Source: an uncultured Prevotellaceae bacterium (GTDB lineage: Bacteria; Bacteroidota; Bacteroidia; Bacteroidales; Bacteroidaceae). Taken from it: 64,000 nucleotides of DNA. The position numbers and the translations under genes are program-made. The notes beneath the pieces are model-generated. The model saw only the letters and a program-made list of their open reading frames with translations. It was not told where the DNA came from and ran no database searches. Shown here piece by piece: positions 20,401-27,821 of this stretch. Numbering within the stretch: the first letter of the stretch is position 1; each line of letters begins with the position of its first letter. The stretch is taken from NCBI GenBank assembly GCA_900314715.1, contig OMWI01000012.1, positions 52,993-116,992 on the forward strand, read 5' to 3'.

Positions 20401-21505
20401 CGGCGAATACACACTTGGTCAAATCAAGGGATTCATCGGTACCGACGGAACGGAAGCTGGAGCTGCTTGTTATAGCGACAAGAGCACGGACAAGGTTGGC
20501 GACAGGGCTATCTGGTTTATCGAGGAATACGTAGCACCTACCACTCTTGAACTTACCATTGACGTTGAGCGCATGGTGAAACAAGGTTATGCTGCACAAC
20601 AAGGCGAGGTAGACTTCACGGAAGCACTTGCATTCCTCGGAATAGAAAATATTAGTGAGGCAAAATTGTCTATCATGAACGCCACTACAGGAGAATTGGT
20701 TGATGATTATGCTCCTTACGATGGATGGTTCAACCGCGACGGAGATGCACAATTCTGGGGCGACAATGCGTCTGTCTGCGTGAAGTTCTTCCAAGCTTTG
20801 CCAGACGGAAAATTTGACATCTGCGATATGGGTAATGCCAATGTACCAGCCCCAGGCGAGACATTCACCGCAAAATGGGCATTGCAAGCTAACGAGAAGA
20901 CTGTTGTCTATACCATTAACGTATTGTTTACAGAGTTCGTAGAGCCTATCTACCAACCAGAAATCGTAAAGACCATCACTATCGAACACATGGAACTGGC
21001 CAATGCTGCATACGACGAAGCTGGTGTTGCTCCTACATTCAACGTAGCTGAGGTTTGCGAGGCTTTAGGCATTGAAGACATCAATGAGGCTGACTTATAC
21101 ATCGTGAACTGCACCAATAACAACTTCGTGGAGAATACACCAAACATTGATGGATGGCGCAACGCCGAAGGTGACGCAGCAACTTGGAGTGAGAGTGGAA
21201 ACGGATTCTGCCTGAAACTCAACAATCCTGCTTCTGGAACATTCGACTATTCTGGTGCTCATGACAGCAATTTCAATGTAGGCGATACATTCGTTGCTAA
21301 GTGGGGTGTGGTTTACAACGATAAGGCCGTAGTGCTTGAAGTTAACATTACCTTCGTCGATGCAGAAGTGCTGACTGGCATTAACAACATCACGACCATG
21401 AAGGGCAACGATATCTTCAACATCAATGGTGTGAAAGTAAACGATGCACAACGTCTGCAAAAGGGTGTTTACATCATGAATGGCAAGAAAGTCGTAGTGA
21501 AATAA
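17474..21505 (+). CDS. Giant secreted modular protein with type IX-like C-terminal tail
   Basis: A 1343-residue exported protein of unknown function. Signal peptide 1-21 ('LLAMFVSQVSAQ'). Residues about 25-165 look like a ricin-type beta-trefoil ('DGNYYVLNVGSNMYWGAG'). Residues about 175-325 are a carbohydrate-binding-like sandwich containing 'VPNGVYSMTAQGFYRQDG' and ending 'WDNFQLTYFG'. Next come a helical spacer (about 330-400, Ala-rich), two or three more sandwich modules, a second helical segment and another trefoil-like stretch. Two tandem ~130-residue repeats follow near 1020-1300, each with 'DGW(F/R)N..GDA..W', resembling DUF4859. The end 'INGVKVNDAQRLQKGVYIMNGKKVVVK' is here split for reading: 'INGVKVNDAQ' then 'KGVYIMNGKKVVVK', a tail shared with other proteins in this window. 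No catalytic motif was recognised; adhesion or polysaccharide binding at the surface is inferred. It has its own promoter and terminator. Confidence 0.8.
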   Translation: MKQLRLITAMLLAMFVSQVSAQSWTPADVADGNYYVLNVGSNMYWGAGNDWGTRASLVTVPDYVTFAKLEDGTYTMETRVNNGGTAYYFEGDYMDNGNPKHLTIETNGEVFVIGDGSILYGYDGTSTILGKNLTDKEAANAQWKLIPEADMLAEWNAAMAGASVDNPVSATFLMKDPNFNRNHRDQVFWSIQAANSNLSGGNNLNNCAESYHSTFVLSQTVENVPNGVYSMTAQGFYRQDGSGIDDLPVFYINDETTVFPVRTGSENSMSAASESFTNGLYTISPIFVKVENGTITVGARNENNTTLWCIWDNFQLTYFGDVEIGDVKFSSLVKSLDDLRVKADNLQGAEGISDAAKQQLMDVLTATADVEKTEDALNAAIQSLTSAINGANASVKAKTVLDAMKAQMDATNVYTAEAYEAYKAVYDNLMVKYNEGTITIEEANALENPSALIGWHVENIIDDLLLSPWGVSNYDSDLYINTWSVEGQNDGTNFLVPFFEYWTGDANSLATKTHTATLEGLAPGKYSISAWVRVRAKDGYTAPATGITLQLNDGTPVDVTAGKQVGTSQFYIDNFRATGEVGEDGKMEIKFNVLDGNNISWLSFKNLNYESVYEGANLDFAESTPLTNGICTYEKDMEANGTIYSHQQPVEGWEIAVENGDARAGGVFAYGGDENAWLGGKGYVSPATNPEGVAEGNALGVVAVWSATVQYTQKLTLEAGSYVLTIPIYNSAGGTNVPVKSLIGFIAGDGKEYLAEAKAYPVGTWTNEVITFTLDKPTTGVLSLGYQGQNVGSGNAQHLFIDRVDIKAVSNTDAIRAELEKVIAVANGTIEARQGVGEGLFAIPESAVEEYMNAVYAAQDVYDNEAATEEEIRTAIETLTEAGKVYANSAVQPNPEKKYTFKQKASGLYLSLYDEGEGGNGVRLAEEPQELSFVPTDGGYYITDGTLYVGLAGTNNWTMSALADNKLVINVNNLGNGEYTLGQIKGFIGTDGTEAGAACYSDKSTDKVGDRAIWFIEEYVAPTTLELTIDVERMVKQGYAAQQGEVDFTEALAFLGIENISEAKLSIMNATTGELVDDYAPYDGWFNRDGDAQFWGDNASVCVKFFQALPDGKFDICDMGNANVPAPGETFTAKWALQANEKTVVYTINVLFTEFVEPIYQPEIVKTITIEHMELANAAYDEAGVAPTFNVAEVCEALGIEDINEADLYIVNCTNNNFVENTPNIDGWRNAEGDAATWSESGNGFCLKLNNPASGTFDYSGAHDSNFNVGDTFVAKWGVVYNDKAVVLEVNITFVDAEVLTGINNITTMKGNDIFNINGVKVNDAQRLQKGVYIMNGKKVVVK

Positions 21506-21546
21506 CGAAACAAAAGGCTGTTATTATAAACTACAGCTAAAACTCA

Positions 21547-21583
21547 CAAAAGGTGCGCAAGTTATCTTGGCGCACCTTTTTTT
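21547..21583 (+). terminator. Rho-independent terminator after the secreted protein gene
   Basis: AGGTGCGC (21551-21558) pairs with GCGCACCT (21570-21577) around an 11-nt loop, with flanking A and T runs extending the stem and a run of seven or more Ts following. It lies 41 bp after the stop codon at 21505. Confidence 0.85.
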
Positions 21584-21617
21584 ATATTTGGTAAAAGAAA
21601 CAGATATTATGGAACTC

Positions 21618-21683
21618 ATAAACATATTGTTTTTGATGTCTAAACATATCGTTTACGCTGTTTAAGTGTATCATTTACGAGGC
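21618..21683 (+). repeat. Array of three 22-bp degenerate palindromic units (array A)
   Basis: Three head-to-tail units of exactly 22 bp begin at 21618, 21640 and 21662. Each is centred on a spaced palindrome of the form TAAACA-TAT-(T/C)GTTTA; single mismatches occur in each arm. A second array of the same period and motif lies at 26198-26285. No protein is encoded here. It may be a multi-site operator or a small interspersed repeat. Confidence 0.6.
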
Positions 21684-21706
21684 GGAAATAAGTACTATGT
21701 TTCAAC

Positions 21707-21795
21707 GGTGAAGGAAGTGAAGGAAGAAATAGTAACTTTCCTTATAGGAAATTATTTACCCAAAAGTTACTATTCTATCCTTCACTTCCTTCACC
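21707..21795. repeat. Long imperfect inverted repeat (33-bp arms)
   Basis: The left arm (21707-21739, starting GGTGAAGGAAGTGAAGGA) pairs with the right arm (21763-21795, ending TCCTTCACTTCCTTCACC) with only a few mismatches, around a 23-nt loop. It lies between array A and the thioesterase promoter. There is no U-run typical of a simple terminator, so a REP-like repeat or a stable RNA hairpin is more likely. The remaining bases of the 21506-22015 gap hold the terminator, array A and the promoter. Confidence 0.65.
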
Positions 21796-21964
21796 ACCTT
21801 CGTTCAAAAAGGCCACACTGACTCTTGCTAACGTGGAGTTAAATCACTGTCCTCGGTCGATTCATTGTCTATCATTGCCAGTGAAGTCTGTATCCCATTG
21901 AGGGATTTTTATTTCTGTTTTGAGATTGAGAGTTGCAATTCATTTCAAAAATGAAACCATTTCC

Positions 21965-21996
21965 TTTGTTTTACTTTTCTTTTTTTTGTACCTTTG
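21965..21996 (+). promoter_or_regulatory. Promoter of the thioesterase-dprA pair
   Basis: TTTG at 21965-21968 and TACCTTTG (exact TAnnTTTG) at 21989-21996 are 20 bp apart. The implied start of transcription (about 22002) leaves a very short leader before the ATG at 22016 and rules out the longer in-frame start at 21920. Confidence 0.78.
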
Positions 21997-22015
21997 CCAC
22001 GCAAACAAATCAGCT

Positions 22016-22405
22016 ATGGAATACGTTTATGAAACAAGGATGGAAGTGCGCGATTATGAATGCGACATCCAAGGCATAGTGAACAATGCCAATTACCTGC
22101 ATTACACAGAACACACCCGACATTTATTTATCAAGGATAAAGGATTGAGTTTTGCCGAGTTACATGCACAGGGTATTGACCCTGTAGTGGCTCGCATGAA
22201 ATTGCAATACAAGATTCCTCTCCGTTGCGACGATGTTTTCATCTCGCGATTGGCTTGGCATAAGGAAGGTATTAAGTATATTTTCCAACAAGACTTGTTC
22301 CGTGAAGCCGACGAACAAATCTGTTTTAGGGCAACGGTAGAATTGGTTTGTCTCATCAACGGACGATTAGGTAATAGCGATATATTGGAGAAAGCACTAC
22401 AATGA
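22016..22405 (+). CDS. Acyl-CoA thioesterase, 4HBT hotdog fold (YbgC-like)
   Basis: A cytoplasmic enzyme of 129 residues that hydrolyses acyl-CoA thioesters. The 4-hydroxybenzoyl-CoA thioesterase signature is clear: 'EVRDYECDIQGIVNNANYLH' (about 8-27), with the Asp expected at the catalytic position and 'NNANYLHYTEHTRH' forming the central helix. Length is normal for the family. The start at 22016 was chosen because the promoter -7 box ends at 21996; the upstream in-frame ATG (21920) would add an artefactual 32 residues overlapping the promoter. Its stop overlaps the dprA start in an ATGA, so the two are translationally coupled. The natural substrate is unknown. Confidence 0.9.
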   Translation: MEYVYETRMEVRDYECDIQGIVNNANYLHYTEHTRHLFIKDKGLSFAELHAQGIDPVVARMKLQYKIPLRCDDVFISRLAWHKEGIKYIFQQDLFREADEQICFRATVELVCLINGRLGNSDILEKALQ

Positions 22406-23529
22406 ATCAACAGGAAGTTATCAATACCATTGCGCTCACGCGAGTCAAGTATTACAACGTGGCTGGCATGATGGAACTATACCGTCGTTGCGGGTCTGCT
22501 ACTGCCGTGATGGAACATCGAAACGATATTCGAGAGGTTGTTCCCAATGCCTCTCTTAAATTAGTAGAGGCGTTTAAAGACTTAGGAGAAGCCATGCATC
22601 GTGCCGAAATCGAATTTGAATACGATATGGCTCACGGCATTATCCCACTCTGCATGAACGACGAACGCTATCCGCAACGAATGAAGGAATGCGATGATGC
22701 GCCATTGATTCTGTTTTTCCGAGGAACGGCAGACTTAAACCAAGCCAAAATCATCAGTATCGTAGGTACTCGTCATTGTACTGTCTATGGACAAGACTTG
22801 ATTCGTAGGTTCGTTAGCGAATTACGCCTTCTCTGTCCCAAAGTTCTCATCGTGAGTGGTTTGGCTTACGGGGTGGATATATGTGCGCATCATTATGCTC
22901 TGCAAAATGGATATGAAACCGTAGGTGTGTTAGCTCATGGCTTGGATTATTTGTATCCTCCACGACATAAGCCAACAGCCGATGAAATGGTGAAAAATGG
23001 TGGATTACTTACCGAATTTCTTACCTACACCAATGCTGACAAGATTAACTTTGTACGTAGAAATCGTATTATAGCTGGCGTTTCCGACGCTTGTATCTTG
23101 GTAGAAAGTGCCGCACATGGCGGTGGTATGATTACCATGAAACTCGCTCGCGACTATAATCGTGATGCTTTCGCTTTTCCTGGAGCCATTGGTGCCCAAT
23201 ATAGCGAAGGTTGCAATCATCTCATTCGTGACCAAATAGCCGCACTCATTACCAATGCCCACGACTTCGTAAAAGCCATGCGATGGGAGAATGATGCCCT
23301 ATTACAACAAGCACAACAACAAGGAATAGAACGGCAATTGTTTCCCGTATTAACCGCAGATGAACAAAAAGTCGTTGACACACTTTCACGTACCAACGAC
23401 TTGCAAATTAATATGCTTTCCGTAAAAAGTAATATTCCTATCAGTCAACTGACTGCTCTTTTATTCAGTCTTGAAATGAAAGGTGTAATAAAACCTTTGC
23501 CTGGAGGCATTTATCATTTAATAAAATGA
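22402..23529 (+). CDS. dprA: DNA-processing protein DprA
   Basis: Loads RecA onto incoming single-stranded DNA during natural transformation; cytoplasmic. At 375 residues it has the usual DprA layout: an N-terminal helical (SAM-like) region, then the Rossmann-type core with 'ISIVGTRHCTVYG' (about 113-125), 'IVSGLAYGVDICAHHYAL' (about 150-167), 'VGVLAHGLDYLYPPRH', 'INFVRRNRIIAGVSDACILV' and 'ESAAHGGGMITMKLARDY'. A C-terminal winged-helix-like segment ends the protein. Its ATG overlaps the thioesterase stop by 4 bp. The thioesterase-dprA pairing is common in Bacteroidota; no functional tie between the two is known to me. Confidence 0.96.
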   Translation: MNQQEVINTIALTRVKYYNVAGMMELYRRCGSATAVMEHRNDIREVVPNASLKLVEAFKDLGEAMHRAEIEFEYDMAHGIIPLCMNDERYPQRMKECDDAPLILFFRGTADLNQAKIISIVGTRHCTVYGQDLIRRFVSELRLLCPKVLIVSGLAYGVDICAHHYALQNGYETVGVLAHGLDYLYPPRHKPTADEMVKNGGLLTEFLTYTNADKINFVRRNRIIAGVSDACILVESAAHGGGMITMKLARDYNRDAFAFPGAIGAQYSEGCNHLIRDQIAALITNAHDFVKAMRWENDALLQQAQQQGIERQLFPVLTADEQKVVDTLSRTNDLQINMLSVKSNIPISQLTALLFSLEMKGVIKPLPGGIYHLIK

Positions 23530-23556
23530 AAAGTCTTGAAAACAAATGCCATTCTT

Positions 23557-23576
23557 TTAAGGTGTTACGACCTTAA
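23557..23576. terminator. Possible bidirectional terminator between convergent genes
   Basis: TTAAGGT and ACCTTAA form a 7-bp stem with a 6-nt loop, flanked by T-rich sequence. It sits between the convergent dprA and lipoprotein genes and overlaps the latter's stop codon. The stem is short, so the call is tentative. Confidence 0.4.
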
Positions 23577-24046
23577 TCTTTGGGCATTTCACCACGAACA
23601 AAAGGGACTGTAATAAGTTGACCTGTTTCTTCATCTTTATAAGACAATACCAACTTGCCATTCGCAAATTGATAAGTGTAGTCAAATTCATCTGCATTTT
23701 CTTTCGGGTTTTCATAAGGCTCGGCAAAACTGACTATCATTTTTAAATGACCCTCTGTTGCCGACCATCTACCATAAGTTGATGTTTCAGTATAGGTTTT
23801 ACCACTTTCAATATAAGTTATAACATCCTTCTCAATAAGTGAACCATCTTCCTTGAACTGGAAATACACTTTAACATGACCTACCACCTCAGATGTTGTC
23901 ACTCCATATTCATACATTGGCAACATATTTTCTGCTACCCATACACCTACAAGTGAATCCTTGTCATCGTCATCATCATTACTACATGAGAAGAAAGAGA
24001 GTGACAAAAATGCTATCAAAGAAATAATAAAATAACAACGTTTCAT
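23573..24046 (-). CDS. Small lipoprotein, lipocalin-like beta-barrel candidate
   Basis: A 157-residue lipoprotein: 20-residue hydrophobic signal and lipobox 'LSFFSC' (Cys about 21), followed by S-N and five Asp, a strong surface-export acidic tail. The rest alternates beta strands with turns: 'LVGVWVAENM', 'VYFQFKEDGSLIEKDVI', 'YGRWSATEGHLKMIV' and 'YTYQFANGKLVLSYKDEE'. This is the 'W...F..DG....G.W....G.L.....Y...G..L' rhythm of the lipocalin-like families (DUF4923/DUF5640-type) common in Bacteroidota. Function unknown. It lies 23 bp downstream of the S46 peptidase gene on the same strand and is probably co-transcribed with it. Confidence 0.75.
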   Translation of the reverse strand: MKRCYFIISLIAFLSLSFFSCSNDDDDDKDSLVGVWVAENMLPMYEYGVTTSEVVGHVKVYFQFKEDGSLIEKDVITYIESGKTYTETSTYGRWSATEGHLKMIVSFAEPYENPKENADEFDYTYQFANGKLVLSYKDEETGQLITVPFVRGEMPKD

Positions 24047-24069
24047 TTGTTTGAATTATCTAAATTACC

Positions 24070-26193
24070 CTATTTCGCGTCAATCTCTTTCAAAAGACGG
24101 TCGGCGTGTCCCCATTTATCCATGAGATAAAGCACGAAACGAATGTCAACACCTATGCAACGAGCTAAACGTTTGTCAAAGTTAATGTCGCTCGAAAGAC
24201 TATCCCAGTTTCCATCGAAAGCCAATCCAATTAACTCACCCTTTCCACCAAAGATAGGAGAACCGCTATTACCACCCGTAATATCATTGTTGGTGAGGAA
24301 ACAGAGTTGCATTTCACCCGTTGTCTTGTCTGTATAAGGACCGAAATCCTTTGCAGACATCAGTTCGTGCATGATAGGTTCAGCATAATACTCCACGTTT
24401 TGGTCTGCCTTTTTCATCTTGTCAACGATACTCTGAGCCGTGGTGTAATAACCAGAAGGATTGCCAGCTAACTCGAAACCACCCACTTGACCATAACTTA
24501 AACGCATGGTAAAGTTTGCATCACTATAGTGTGGCAAATCTTGTTCCATACGCAACTTAGCAGCACAAAGGTAACGCTCTTGCGTATCTATACTATCGTA
24601 TGTAGCCAACAAGCCTTCACGTATAGACGACATGTTTTCCAGCAAGTCGAGACCATACTTCACGCCTGGGTCTTTCAAATAACTCTTTTTGTTGATGTAT
24701 AATTTCTTGCCTTTCTTCATGATCATCGACTTCTTATAGAGATAATCTACATACTTGGTATAGTCGTTTCCGAATTTCTTGCTAATAGTAGAATAGAATG
24801 CAGGAAGATATTTCTCGCTAACGTGTTCCTTGTAATTCTTCAACAAAGCGGCAAATACTTCCTTATCCAATGCCTCATCCCATTCATCGCTATTATCCTT
24901 GAACTCCACGTATTGTTTCTTGGGTTTGTTTTCTGGTCCTTTAACTTCCATACCCCTACTCAATCTCTGCGCACGAGTAGTAAACTCGTTGGTACGATTG
25001 AACGTCTCCACCCAATTCATGAAAGCACGACGGTCTTCAAATCGCTCTTCGTATAATTTCTTCAACTTAGCGAAATCCAAGGAGTCTTTCAAGAATCCCG
25101 TACTATCTTGCCACGCTTGTATACGATCTTCGAACTGCTTCTTTTGGTTGATAATACCGATGGAATCGATACATTTGTTCATACCAATGGAGTTTTTCCA
25201 ATAATTACTACTTGATGCATACTTAGAATCATACTTGATACGAACGGCCTCATCAGCACGCATGTGGCGAATCATGATGTCTTGTTTCACTCCTCTTACT
25301 TGTGCACGAGTGGCATTATCAGCATCGCGCATTTCCTTGATTCCATAGCTTGACAAATAACGATTGGTACTACCTGGGTATCCGATAGTCATGGCATAGT
25401 CGCCTTCCTTATAGCCTTGCATACTTACCTGCGCCCAACGCTTGGGATGATAAGGCACATTCTCCTTACTGTATTCAGCAGGACCATTCGTTCGTGGGTC
25501 GGCATAGATGCGGAATACGGAGAAGTCGCACGTTTGTCTTGGCCACATCCAGTTATCGGTTTCGCCGCCGTACTTACCCATTGACTTGGGAACGGTAAAC
25601 ACCAATCGCAAATCGGGGAACATTTGATAGGTGGTAGCATAATATTTGTTACCTTCATAGAATGCGTCTATGCTTACATACAAGGTTGAGTCTTTTTCCT
25701 TGATGTCTTTAGTCATGGCATTTTGCAAGGAATCTATCAACGCCTCTTGTTGTTCTGTGGTCATTCCGTTGAATCCAAGAGTAGACAATCGTTTGGTTAC
25801 GTCTTCTTGATTGACCATAAACGACACGAACATGTTCTTATTAGGCAGTTCTTCTTCATACGTCTTGGCATAAAAACCATTCAGCATGTAATCGTGCTCT
25901 ACCGTTGAATGAGAACGAATCGCCTCAAAGCCACAATGATGGTTGGTAAATACCAATCCATTAGGCGACACCACCACTCCCGAACAATAACCCGAGAAGT
26001 TGACAACGGCATTTTTCAACGCATGGTCGCCATAATACAAATCATTATAGCTCATCTGAAAGCCTTCCTGCTTCATGATTTCGAATGCTGCAGGTGGCAA
26101 ATTGTAAATGGTCCACATACCTTCATCGGCATGTGCGGTTATTGGCAACAAAGCCAACATCAATATCACCAATTTCTTCATGTAGTGTTTCAT
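24070..26193 (-). CDS. S46 family dipeptidyl-peptidase (DPP7-type)
   Basis: Periplasmic serine peptidase removing dipeptides from peptide N-termini, part of amino-acid acquisition in asaccharolytic and mixed feeders. The signal peptide 'KKLVILMLALLPITAHA' is followed by the conserved mature start 'DEGMWTIYNLP'. The catalytic His is in 'FTNHHCGF' (about 80) and the Ser in 'GGNSGSP' (about 645). Eleven residues on, 'LAFDGNW' has Gly where, as I recall, DPP11 enzymes carry the Arg that selects Asp/Glu at P1, so this is probably the DPP7 type preferring hydrophobic P1; moderate certainty. Start: ATG at 26193 (or 26181); an upstream TTG at 26223 lies inside repeat array B and is unlikely. Confidence 0.92.
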   Translation of the reverse strand: MKHYMKKLVILMLALLPITAHADEGMWTIYNLPPAAFEIMKQEGFQMSYNDLYYGDHALKNAVVNFSGYCSGVVVSPNGLVFTNHHCGFEAIRSHSTVEHDYMLNGFYAKTYEEELPNKNMFVSFMVNQEDVTKRLSTLGFNGMTTEQQEALIDSLQNAMTKDIKEKDSTLYVSIDAFYEGNKYYATTYQMFPDLRLVFTVPKSMGKYGGETDNWMWPRQTCDFSVFRIYADPRTNGPAEYSKENVPYHPKRWAQVSMQGYKEGDYAMTIGYPGSTNRYLSSYGIKEMRDADNATRAQVRGVKQDIMIRHMRADEAVRIKYDSKYASSSNYWKNSIGMNKCIDSIGIINQKKQFEDRIQAWQDSTGFLKDSLDFAKLKKLYEERFEDRRAFMNWVETFNRTNEFTTRAQRLSRGMEVKGPENKPKKQYVEFKDNSDEWDEALDKEVFAALLKNYKEHVSEKYLPAFYSTISKKFGNDYTKYVDYLYKKSMIMKKGKKLYINKKSYLKDPGVKYGLDLLENMSSIREGLLATYDSIDTQERYLCAAKLRMEQDLPHYSDANFTMRLSYGQVGGFELAGNPSGYYTTAQSIVDKMKKADQNVEYYAEPIMHELMSAKDFGPYTDKTTGEMQLCFLTNNDITGGNSGSPIFGGKGELIGLAFDGNWDSLSSDINFDKRLARCIGVDIRFVLYLMDKWGHADRLLKEIDAK

Positions 26194-26197
26194 AACT

Positions 26198-26285
26198 CTA
26201 TATATTATGTTTATATGTTCCAAACATGGTGTTTACATCACCTAAATATGGTATTTACACCTCCTAAACATGGCGTTTACGAATG
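26198..26285 (-). repeat. Array of 22-bp palindromic units (array B), three clear units plus one decayed
   Basis: Clear units start at 26220, 26242 and 26264, each 22 bp. The cores are AAACATGGTGTTTA, TAAATATGGTATTTA and TAAACATGGCGTTTA. The second unit keeps its palindrome through paired changes in both arms, suggesting selection on the symmetry. A weaker fourth unit (26198-26219) matches at about 14 of 22 positions. The last unit contributes the final codons and stop of the flippase gene on the minus strand. Confidence 0.62.
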
Positions 26286-27742
26286 AGTTGTTTAAAGTCT
26301 CTTTTCAAAACGATAGCCGCGAAGAAGATTATAATGAAGGTATTGAATACTGGAGCCGCCCATACGGGTAACGTACGATTAGCCATTTCCATACCAACAA
26401 AGAAGATAAGTGTAATACCCACATAGAATAGCATTTCCTTGATAGGATATTTAATGGGGTAATATTTTTGTCCTGCGAAATAAGAGATGAACATGGAAAT
26501 ACCGTAGGCGGCAAATCCAGCCCACGCACAAGCCATATAACTGAAACGTGGGATTAATAAGATGTCAACGACAATAAGCACCACGGCTCCGATGGCAGAG
26601 AAATAAGCTCCCCAGATGGTACGGTCGGTTAACTTATACCAGAAAGAAAGGTTGAAAAATACACCAAACATAATCTCTGCAGCCATTACGATTGGTACAA
26701 CGCGCAATCCTTCCCAATAACTTTCACCTATCAAATAGCGCAAAATATTCATATATCCAATCACAACGAGGAATGCCAACAACGTGAAAATCACATAGTA
26801 TTTCATGGCTACGGCATACGTCTCTTTTTGGTCTTTTTCTTTTGACTTACTGAAAACAAATGGTTCGTAAGCGTATCTGAATGCTTGCGTTATCATCACC
26901 ATAATCATGGCAATCTTGATACAGGCTCCATAGATTCCTAATTGCGCACGTGCATCTTCCACCGAACCATCATAGAAGTATGGGAAGAGTATTTGTGAAG
27001 CGGCTTGATTTAATTGTCCAGCTAATCCCATCACCAACAATGGCCATGTATATTTCAACATTCGTTTACAAGTAGCTTGGTCGAAACCGAAACGAATACC
27101 TTTCAATTCCTTCCAAAGCATCAATAGCGTGGCAATCGTACATATCATATTGATATAGAATACCCAAACTACTTCCAAACGGAAACCATCTTCATATATG
27201 CCAAAAGGATTCAGTTTCAATGCAGGAAGGATAACCAAATACAACAAGTTGAGAATGATATTCAACGAGATATTGAATATTTTCAAAGAGGCAAATTTAA
27301 TGGGCTTATGAATATATCGCAGATAGGCGAATGGAATAGCCGTGAAAGCATCAATGGAAACCGTGATAAACATCACCCAAATATACTCTGGATGATCTGC
27401 ATACCCCATCGCGGAAGCGATAGGTTGAAGGAACACGGAAATAACGGCGGCAAATACAAGCGATGTAGTTGCCACAAGGCGCAATGTGGTTGAATATACT
27501 TTCTCGGGATTCTCACCTTCCTTGCTCATAAAGCGGAAGAAGGTGGTTTCCATACCGTATGTCAGCAAGATAATCAACAACGAGATATATGCATAGACAT
27601 TGGTGATAATTCCATATTGTCCACCATTGGCACTAAACTTGGATGTTTGTATTGGCACTAACCAATAGTTGATAAATCGTGCCACTATACTGCTCAATCC
27701 ATAAATAGCAGTGTCTTTTGCGAGTGATTTTAAATTTGCCAT
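26264..27742 (-). CDS. Polysaccharide flippase (MOP superfamily, Wzx/MurJ-like)
   Basis: Integral inner-membrane protein of 492 residues with about 12-14 hydrophobic helices, a typical length for oligosaccharide flippases. The start 'SLAKDTAIYGLSSIVARFIN' and 'YGIITNVYAYISLLIILLTY' followed by 'GMETTFFRFMS' are characteristic of the Bacteroidota lipopolysaccharide/exopolysaccharide transporters of the MOP superfamily. It probably moves lipid-linked sugar intermediates across the inner membrane. No glycosyltransferases are adjacent, so it is an orphan flippase. Its last residues (RKRHV) and TAG stop lie in a 22-bp repeat unit, so the C-terminus may have been re-terminated by repeat expansion. 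The 79 bp before its ATG contain a pyrimidine-rich stretch with GTAGGG/CCCTAC inverted motifs that may terminate the upstream gene. Confidence 0.88.
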   Translation of the reverse strand: MANLKSLAKDTAIYGLSSIVARFINYWLVPIQTSKFSANGGQYGIITNVYAYISLLIILLTYGMETTFFRFMSKEGENPEKVYSTTLRLVATTSLVFAAVISVFLQPIASAMGYADHPEYIWVMFITVSIDAFTAIPFAYLRYIHKPIKFASLKIFNISLNIILNLLYLVILPALKLNPFGIYEDGFRLEVVWVFYINMICTIATLLMLWKELKGIRFGFDQATCKRMLKYTWPLLVMGLAGQLNQAASQILFPYFYDGSVEDARAQLGIYGACIKIAMIMVMITQAFRYAYEPFVFSKSKEKDQKETYAVAMKYYVIFTLLAFLVVIGYMNILRYLIGESYWEGLRVVPIVMAAEIMFGVFFNLSFWYKLTDRTIWGAYFSAIGAVVLIVVDILLIPRFSYMACAWAGFAAYGISMFISYFAGQKYYPIKYPIKEMLFYVGITLIFFVGMEMANRTLPVWAAPVFNTFIIIFFAAIVLKRDFKQLIRKRHV

Positions 27743-27821
27743 GATTTTTTATTTTTTTATAGGTGTAGTAGGTTCGGTAGGGGTTTTCCTACAATCCCTA
27801 CTTTCCTTATCTTCCCTACTC

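Noticed and set aside
20207-20989. Minus-strand frame of 260 codons opposite the secreted giant
   Set aside because: Lies wholly inside the plus-strand gene with a good promoter and terminator; no motif seen.
21618-21683. Could the 22-bp repeats be a CRISPR array?
   Set aside because: Units abut directly without spacers, are only three per array and diverge; no cas genes nearby.
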